From: Thermoplasmata archaeon
GTDB lineage: Archaea > Thermoplasmatota > Thermoplasmata > Halarchaeoplasmatales > Halarchaeoplasmataceae
Reading direction: 5' to 3'
Assembly (NCBI GenBank): GCA_019594025.1
Contig: JAFDUB010000071.1
Coordinates: 1-8,746, forward strand
DNA: 8,746 bases
In this document: positions 5,283 through 8,746 of the stretch, in pieces
How the letters are laid out: each line of letters starts with the position of its first letter
Position numbering within the stretch: the stretch's first letter is position 1
Position numbers and translations under genes: made by a program
The notes under the pieces: generated by a model
Told to the model about the DNA's origin: nothing
Seen by the model: only the letters and a program-made list of their open reading frames with translations
Databases searched by the model: none

Positions 5283-6518
5283 GTGGACACCAAGACTAAA
5301 ACAAGAAGGTTTCTTCATCGCATATTGAAGACTTACTACATCAACGCAGAGATACAATTACCTCCAAGATTTACTCTACGTGAGTTCGCCTTTGTTTATA
5401 GGGGAGGTAGAGGGATGCATCGACCCGTATCCTTCTCCAGTCATCAAGAGTTAAAGGAGTTCATGGCCAACAAACTACCTCTCCATTCGTATTATTCAAC
5501 AGCATACTACTCAAATCCTGGAGCACCTATGAAAAATAAAGAATGGTTAGGTGCTGATCTTATTTTCGACCTAGATTCGGACCATCTTCCGGGTGGAGAA
5601 GACCTATCCTACCAGGACCAGCTTAAACTAGTCAAAAAAAAGACACAGTTGTTGCTGGAAGATTTTTTAATGGATGATTTTGGCTTTGAAGAAAAACATA
5701 TGAAATTGGTATTTTCGGGAAACAGGGGCTATCATATTCACGTACGCAAAAAAGAAGTGTTTTCTTTACCTCGAGGTGCACGCAGAGAAATAGTGGATTA
5801 CATAACCGGTACTGGCATAAGCCTTTCATCAATATTTCCATTCGATATGATAAAGGTATCAGAATTTAAAGAACACAGCAAAACTGAGTTGTCGTATCGG
5901 TTTCCGCCTCAGCAAAAGGGAGGGTGGAGTCGTCGTGCTATAAATCTAATAAAATACGCTCTGAGGCGCTGGAGTACCATGCCAGAAGAAAAAGTTATCG
6001 AGGAGATAAGTGACATCCCGGGCATTGGACCAAAAACCGCTATAGGACTTTACGACGAGCTATATAAAGAAGGAAAATGGAAACGGATTTTAGAAAAAAA
6101 AAGACTTGACGATCTGAGCGAAAGCGGTAAAGTTAATCAAAAGCATTTCTTAAAGATTTTTGAAGAAGTGATAAGGGACCACAGCATAAATGAATTATCC
6201 TTGGAATTCGTGGGTACGACAGACGAACCGGTGACAGGGGATACTAAAAGATTGATTAGATTACCTACATCGATCCACGGCGGATCATTTCTAGTAGTGA
6301 AACCAATAAATTTTCAAGATTTTGACTCCTTCGATCCTCTGAAGGATACGTTTATCGAGGTAGGTGGGGATTCTACATACGAGATCAGACTGGATAAGTT
6401 ACCAGACGAAGACTATATCGTGTTGAATGGAAACACGTTTGAATTTGAAAGAAACATGAAGGTACCCGAGTATGTAGTACCTTTTTTTGCCGCTAAATAC
6501 CAAGCGAAAGTCCTATAA
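5283..6518 (+). CDS. priS: DNA primase small (catalytic) subunit PriS
   Basis: This is the catalytic subunit of the archaeal/eukaryotic-type primase, which makes RNA/DNA primers for replication with PriL. The 411 residues are at the long end for the family. The catalytic metal-binding pair D96/D98 lies in ADLIFDLDSDHL (91-102), the nucleotide-binding motif SGNRGYHIHV spans 145-154, and the third acidic residue is probably D320, just before KRLIRLPTSIHG (322-333). A helix-hairpin-helix-like segment, SDIPGIGPKTAIGLYDEL (243-260), lies between the catalytic motifs. The protein has no cysteine at all, so the zinc knuckle known from Thermococcales PriS is absent. The GTG start is chosen because the N-terminus (TRRFLHRILKTYYINAEIQLP) aligns with the usual PriS start and the promoter spacing fits. 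The nearest internal ATG codons (residues 45 and 61) would remove conserved sequence. Confidence 0.95.
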   Translation: MDTKTKTRRFLHRILKTYYINAEIQLPPRFTLREFAFVYRGGRGMHRPVSFSSHQELKEFMANKLPLHSYYSTAYYSNPGAPMKNKEWLGADLIFDLDSDHLPGGEDLSYQDQLKLVKKKTQLLLEDFLMDDFGFEEKHMKLVFSGNRGYHIHVRKKEVFSLPRGARREIVDYITGTGISLSSIFPFDMIKVSEFKEHSKTELSYRFPPQQKGGWSRRAINLIKYALRRWSTMPEEKVIEEISDIPGIGPKTAIGLYDELYKEGKWKRILEKKRLDDLSESGKVNQKHFLKIFEEVIRDHSINELSLEFVGTTDEPVTGDTKRLIRLPTSIHGGSFLVVKPINFQDFDSFDPLKDTFIEVGGDSTYEIRLDKLPDEDYIVLNGNTFEFERNMKVPEYVVPFFAAKYQAKVL

Positions 6519-6521
6519 ATA
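6505..6521 (+). promoter_or_regulatory. BRE/TATA promoter overlapping the end of priS
   Basis: CGAAAG (6505-6510) followed by CTATAAATA (6513-6521) is the best archaeal promoter match in the window. The priS stop codon TAA (6516-6518) is part of the TATA box. A start site near 6543 is expected, giving a leader of 13 nt to ATG 6556 or 25 nt to ATG 6568. Confidence 0.65.
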
Positions 6522-6555
6522 CGTTAATCTATACGGTATAAACTAAAAAACTTAA

Positions 6556-7404
6556 ATGGGGAAGAAAATGGATAAAAGATTAAAGGAATATGATAAACTT
6601 GAGGGGACATATCAGTTAACACGAATCAAAAGGTTAGAAAAATTAGCGTACATACCTCAAATTATTGGTATAATCGTAGTTTTCGCGGTATTCACTTACC
6701 TTGATGGTGCTCAACTTAAACCCTTTTACTTTCCAATTTATCTTTCTCTTCTGGTTTGTGTAGTATGGATACTAATACTAGCGATCGAATCCTTCGTCTT
6801 TAGACTTATGGAGATTGGGTTCAGAAAGAGCGCCAGTGCCAAGTTTCTTATGGCGTCAAGATCGATGAAAGAGTCCTTATCGGCTTTGGTGGTTTTTGGA
6901 GTCGCATTCATACTGCTGTTCACTCCATTCGTACCTGAACAGATAGAAGCCCACAGTACGATAACTGGAGAAACAACCCTAATTAGCGACCGAGCGATTT
7001 ACTTCACCTCTCGAGACAGGTTCGATTTTATAATCGTCGAAAGTATAACCGTAGAAGTTTTGAGTGACGAAGGGAGTGTGGATGTGGCTATAATACTTCA
7101 AGAGCACTACGACGCAGGGTTGTTGGATAGGAAACTTAATAGAGACTTAGATGACCCAAAAGAGGCCACTCCTGAAGAACCATTTGAATTCGACATGCCA
7201 TTTATAAGATTCGATGAATACAGACTTCTGCTGCAGTCCGAAGACGACGTCAATGTGAGATATACTATAGACAGATATATCCCTAGAACTAGAACGTACT
7301 CCTTCGCTCTGCTTTCATTGGGATTCATGGTTTCATATGCTGTATTCGGTTCTTTGATGTACCCAATAAAGAAAAAACATTCAGACGAAGCGATTTACAG
7401 GTAA
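6556..7404 (+). CDS. Unrecognised four-helix membrane protein with a large extracytoplasmic domain
   Basis: I do not recognise this 282-residue protein. It begins with a basic, charged segment (1-30), then membrane helices at about 32-49, 60-84 and 106-124, a soluble segment of about 120 residues (125-246), and a last helix at about 247-269 followed by a basic tail (KKKH). Positive charges at the N-terminus, between helices 2 and 3 (FRKSASAK) and at the C-terminus predict that these are cytoplasmic and the 125-246 domain is outside. That domain is strand-rich (TTLISDRAIYF, FIIVESITVEVL, SVDVAIIL), then acidic (DLDDPKEATPEEPFEFD), and has no cysteine. It follows priS but has its own promoter, so a role in replication is not implied. 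ATG 6556 lacks a Shine-Dalgarno; ATG 6568 (starting MDKRLKEY) is equally plausible and would shorten it by four residues. The 3' end overlaps the convergent radical SAM gene by 10 bases. Confidence 0.8.
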   Translation: MGKKMDKRLKEYDKLEGTYQLTRIKRLEKLAYIPQIIGIIVVFAVFTYLDGAQLKPFYFPIYLSLLVCVVWILILAIESFVFRLMEIGFRKSASAKFLMASRSMKESLSALVVFGVAFILLFTPFVPEQIEAHSTITGETTLISDRAIYFTSRDRFDFIIVESITVEVLSDEGSVDVAIILQEHYDAGLLDRKLNRDLDDPKEATPEEPFEFDMPFIRFDEYRLLLQSEDDVNVRYTIDRYIPRTRTYSFALLSLGFMVSYAVFGSLMYPIKKKHSDEAIYR

Positions 7405-8201
7405 GCAGCACAGCAAGAATCAACGATTTCGACATCATAATTATCCCTTGCCCATTTTAGGGTATCTTTGGCGGGAATAACTATTCCCGAAGCCCCCATT
7501 TTTAAAGCCCTTTTTTCCAAAGAAACCCTCCCTCTCTCCCGCATACACCCCAAATAAATACGTGCGTCGGTTACGTCCAAGGCATATTTCAACACTTCAA
7601 GAAAGTCTCTTTCGGGTACTCTGTGCCCTATGCGGGAAGGAATCAAAGAATTAAGTATCAGCAGTTTCGTTTCTGAAGCCATGTCAACAGCACGATATTC
7701 CCCCCTCGATGTACCCCCTTCTAACCCGACGGTTATATGTGGAACCGGGTTTAACGACGCTTCTTTAAGTATCCTGTAGCTTTTCTCGTAATCACCGGGC
7801 ACAGCTTTCAATCCGAAGACCTCTCTTATGGTTGTTTTTGATCCCACAAGATCCAGGGAAACGACGTGAGGTGAGGCTCGTTTTAACCCCTCTACAGTAC
7901 TCTCTTTTAATAGACCCGTATGTACGTTGATGAGCAAGGAGGTTTCTTCACGTATACGCCCTATAGTATCAAAATATGAATCCAAGGGAACTCTACCGAA
8001 TTTATCGGAGCCGCCACTCAACAAAAATCCATGGGCCTTTTTATCAGCTAGCTCCAGGGCAACAGTATACAACTTTTTCGGGGTTCGAACATCAATCATG
8101 TTCCGGAGATAGTGACCTCTACAGTGAGCACAGTTTAAGGCACACTCGCCACCGGTCACGGATAATGAGGGGAATTTCTTTCCAGGATAAAAGAACTCCA
8201 T
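7395..8201 (-). CDS. Radical SAM protein, archaeal biotin-synthase-like family (COG1856 type)
   Basis: The 268-residue protein carries the radical SAM cluster motif CALNCAHC (C20, C24, C27), which binds a [4Fe-4S] cluster and reductively cleaves S-adenosylmethionine. The block FLLSGGSD (59-66) matches the SAM-binding GGE-type strand. HTGLL, PHITVGLEGG, YLGCMRERGR and a C-terminal CC (263-264) are, from memory, features of the family labelled 'uncharacterized homolog of biotin synthase'. Apart from the three radical SAM cysteines only C219, C263 and C264 are present, which could ligate an auxiliary cluster. Two Thermococcus proteins once annotated as biotin synthases, LipS1 and LipS2, jointly make lipoyl cofactor. 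This protein may belong to that group, but I cannot confirm it without a search. ATG 8201 has only a weak AGGT upstream. It is divergent from the MoxR gene and converges on the membrane protein. Family call good; substrate unknown. Confidence 0.87.
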   Translation of the reverse strand: MEFFYPGKKFPSLSVTGGECALNCAHCRGHYLRNMIDVRTPKKLYTVALELADKKAHGFLLSGGSDKFGRVPLDSYFDTIGRIREETSLLINVHTGLLKESTVEGLKRASPHVVSLDLVGSKTTIREVFGLKAVPGDYEKSYRILKEASLNPVPHITVGLEGGTSRGEYRAVDMASETKLLILNSLIPSRIGHRVPERDFLEVLKYALDVTDARIYLGCMRERGRVSLEKRALKMGASGIVIPAKDTLKWARDNYDVEIVDSCCAAYL

Positions 8202-8304
8202 GATAACCTATCGACCTCTATCAATTTAGAATTGTCGGAATCAAAAGTATATTATACTGAATCTCTTCTTTACCACGATGTAATCCCAACTTGGAGGTAT
8301 AAGT
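8202..8304. promoter_or_regulatory. Divergent promoter region between the radical SAM gene and moxR
   Basis: The 103-bp gap contains AGTATA-T-TATACT (8246-8258), a 13-bp inverted repeat that reads as a TATA box on both strands. For moxR it predicts a transcript start near 8278 and a leader of about 27 nt containing the Shine-Dalgarno at 8293. For the radical SAM gene the box is about 50 bases upstream, and a weaker candidate, TCTAAATTGA (8230-8221 on the minus strand), lies about 25 bases from its ATG. No terminator or small gene is seen here. Confidence 0.5.
8293..8298 (+). promoter_or_regulatory. Shine-Dalgarno that fixes the TTG start of moxR
   Basis: GGAGGT ends 6 nt before TTG 8305. An in-frame TAA at 8281-8283 and the lack of any ATG or GTG between it and 8305 leave TTG as the best-supported start. 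Confidence 0.85.
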
Positions 8305-8746
8305 TTGGAAGTAACAGAAGTGTCAAAAACGTGCAAAAAAATAATAGACGAAGTCGGTCTTACCATCGTAGGAAAACAAACAGTGATGCGTAAAACGTTG
8401 ATAGGTTTTCTTGCTAACGGTAATTTGCTTTTTGAGGATTTTCCGGGATTGGCAAAGACCATGATGGCTAACTGTTTCGCAGATGCCTTGGGCTGTGACT
8501 TTAAACGTATACAATTTACACCGGACCTTCTTCCAGCGGATATAACAGGCTCATTTGTTTACGACAGAAATACCGGAGATTTCAAGATGAGAAAGGGCCC
8601 TATTTTCACCAATATACTTTTGGCAGATGAGATAAACAGAGCACCGCCAAAAACACAGGCAGCACTTTTAGAAGCTATGCAGGAGAGGCAGACGACCATA
8701 GAGGGTGAAACCCATCAAATGAAACCCCCCTTTATCGTCATGGCGA
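8305..8746 (+). CDS. MoxR-family AAA+ ATPase, 3' end cut by the window
   Basis: MoxR proteins are AAA+ ATPases that act as chaperones in maturing or activating protein complexes, often encoded beside DUF58 or von Willebrand factor A-domain proteins. The visible 147 codons begin EVTEVSKTCKKIIDEVG and contain the Walker A variant LLFEDFPGLAKTMM, typical of MoxR, the block FTPDLLPADITGS, and the Walker B region ILLADEINRAPPKTQAALLEAMQERQ in two overlapping parts (acidic DE followed by INRAPPKTQ). It runs off the right edge at PPFIVMA, so sensor and lid regions are outside the window. MoxR proteins are usually about 310-330 residues, so slightly under half is present. It starts with TTG behind a strong Shine-Dalgarno. 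The neighbours that would show its partner lie beyond the window. Confidence 0.95.
   Translation, partial: MEVTEVSKTCKKIIDEVGLTIVGKQTVMRKTLIGFLANGNLLFEDFPGLAKTMMANCFADALGCDFKRIQFTPDLLPADITGSFVYDRNTGDFKMRKGPIFTNILLADEINRAPPKTQAALLEAMQERQTTIEGETHQMKPPFIVMA

Noticed and set aside
7927..8203. Plus-strand open frames of 61 and 75 codons inside the radical SAM gene
   Set aside because: They are antisense to conserved radical SAM motifs, including the cluster cysteines, and lack initiation signals.
8241..8514. Minus-strand open frames over the moxR 5' end
   Set aside because: The plus strand here encodes clear MoxR motifs with a strong Shine-Dalgarno; the antisense frames have no support.
1..8746. 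tRNA, rRNA, CRISPR array, insertion sequence or defence island
   Set aside because: No cloverleaf, direct-repeat/spacer pattern, transposase, integrase, nuclease or toxin-antitoxin gene was found on either strand.

Overview
The window is archaeal, most likely from a euryarchaeal lineage. The evidence is a eukaryote-like two-subunit primase small subunit (PriS), a methanogen/Archaeoglobus-style HdrA, a two-subunit class I fumarase, and promoters with TATA/BRE elements that sit where leaderless or short-leader transcripts would start. Base composition is moderate (around 40-45% G+C by eye) and the codon use is rich in ATA, AGA and AGG. I cannot name the species. HdrA without a visible Mcr gene fits several uncultivated groups as well as methanogens. 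A probable foldback chimera at the left edge would fit a single-cell amplified genome, but that is inference.

Layout. Positions 1-76 are an exact inverted copy of bases 1634-1709 (inside the fumarase gene), joined to a 3'-truncated hdrA on the minus strand (real sequence about 77-905). A divergent promoter region (906-1138) separates hdrA from a tight plus-strand operon: fumarase alpha (1139-1999), fumarase beta (1999-2589) and a Sir2 deacylase (2586-3317), each start overlapping the previous stop. A 139-bp gap with TATA boxes leads to a large MscS-type channel protein with a signal peptide, an Ig-like domain and a fourfold membrane repeat (3457-5190). After a T-rich terminator comes priS (5283-6518, GTG start, probably leaderless), then an unrecognised four-helix membrane protein (6556-7404) whose promoter overlaps the end of priS. 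A minus-strand radical SAM enzyme (7395-8201) converges on it with a 10-bp overlap. A 103-bp divergent promoter region leads to a MoxR-type AAA+ ATPase (8305 onward, TTG start), cut by the right edge.

How the genes relate. The clearest functional unit is fumAB-sir2, where a central-carbon enzyme is translationally coupled to an NAD-dependent protein deacylase. hdrA, divergent from it, is an electron-transfer flavoprotein and could share regulation. The other genes look like separate single-gene transcription units: mechanosensation, replication, an unknown envelope protein, cofactor chemistry and an ATPase chaperone.

No tRNA, rRNA, CRISPR array or insertion sequence was seen. No gene-free stretch exceeds 300 bases; the longest is the 233-bp hdrA/fumarase divergent region. 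No single locus stands out as a clear new defence or mobile system. The items most worth a second look are the channel architecture, the fumarase-sirtuin coupling, the cysteine pattern of the radical SAM enzyme and the chimeric left edge.
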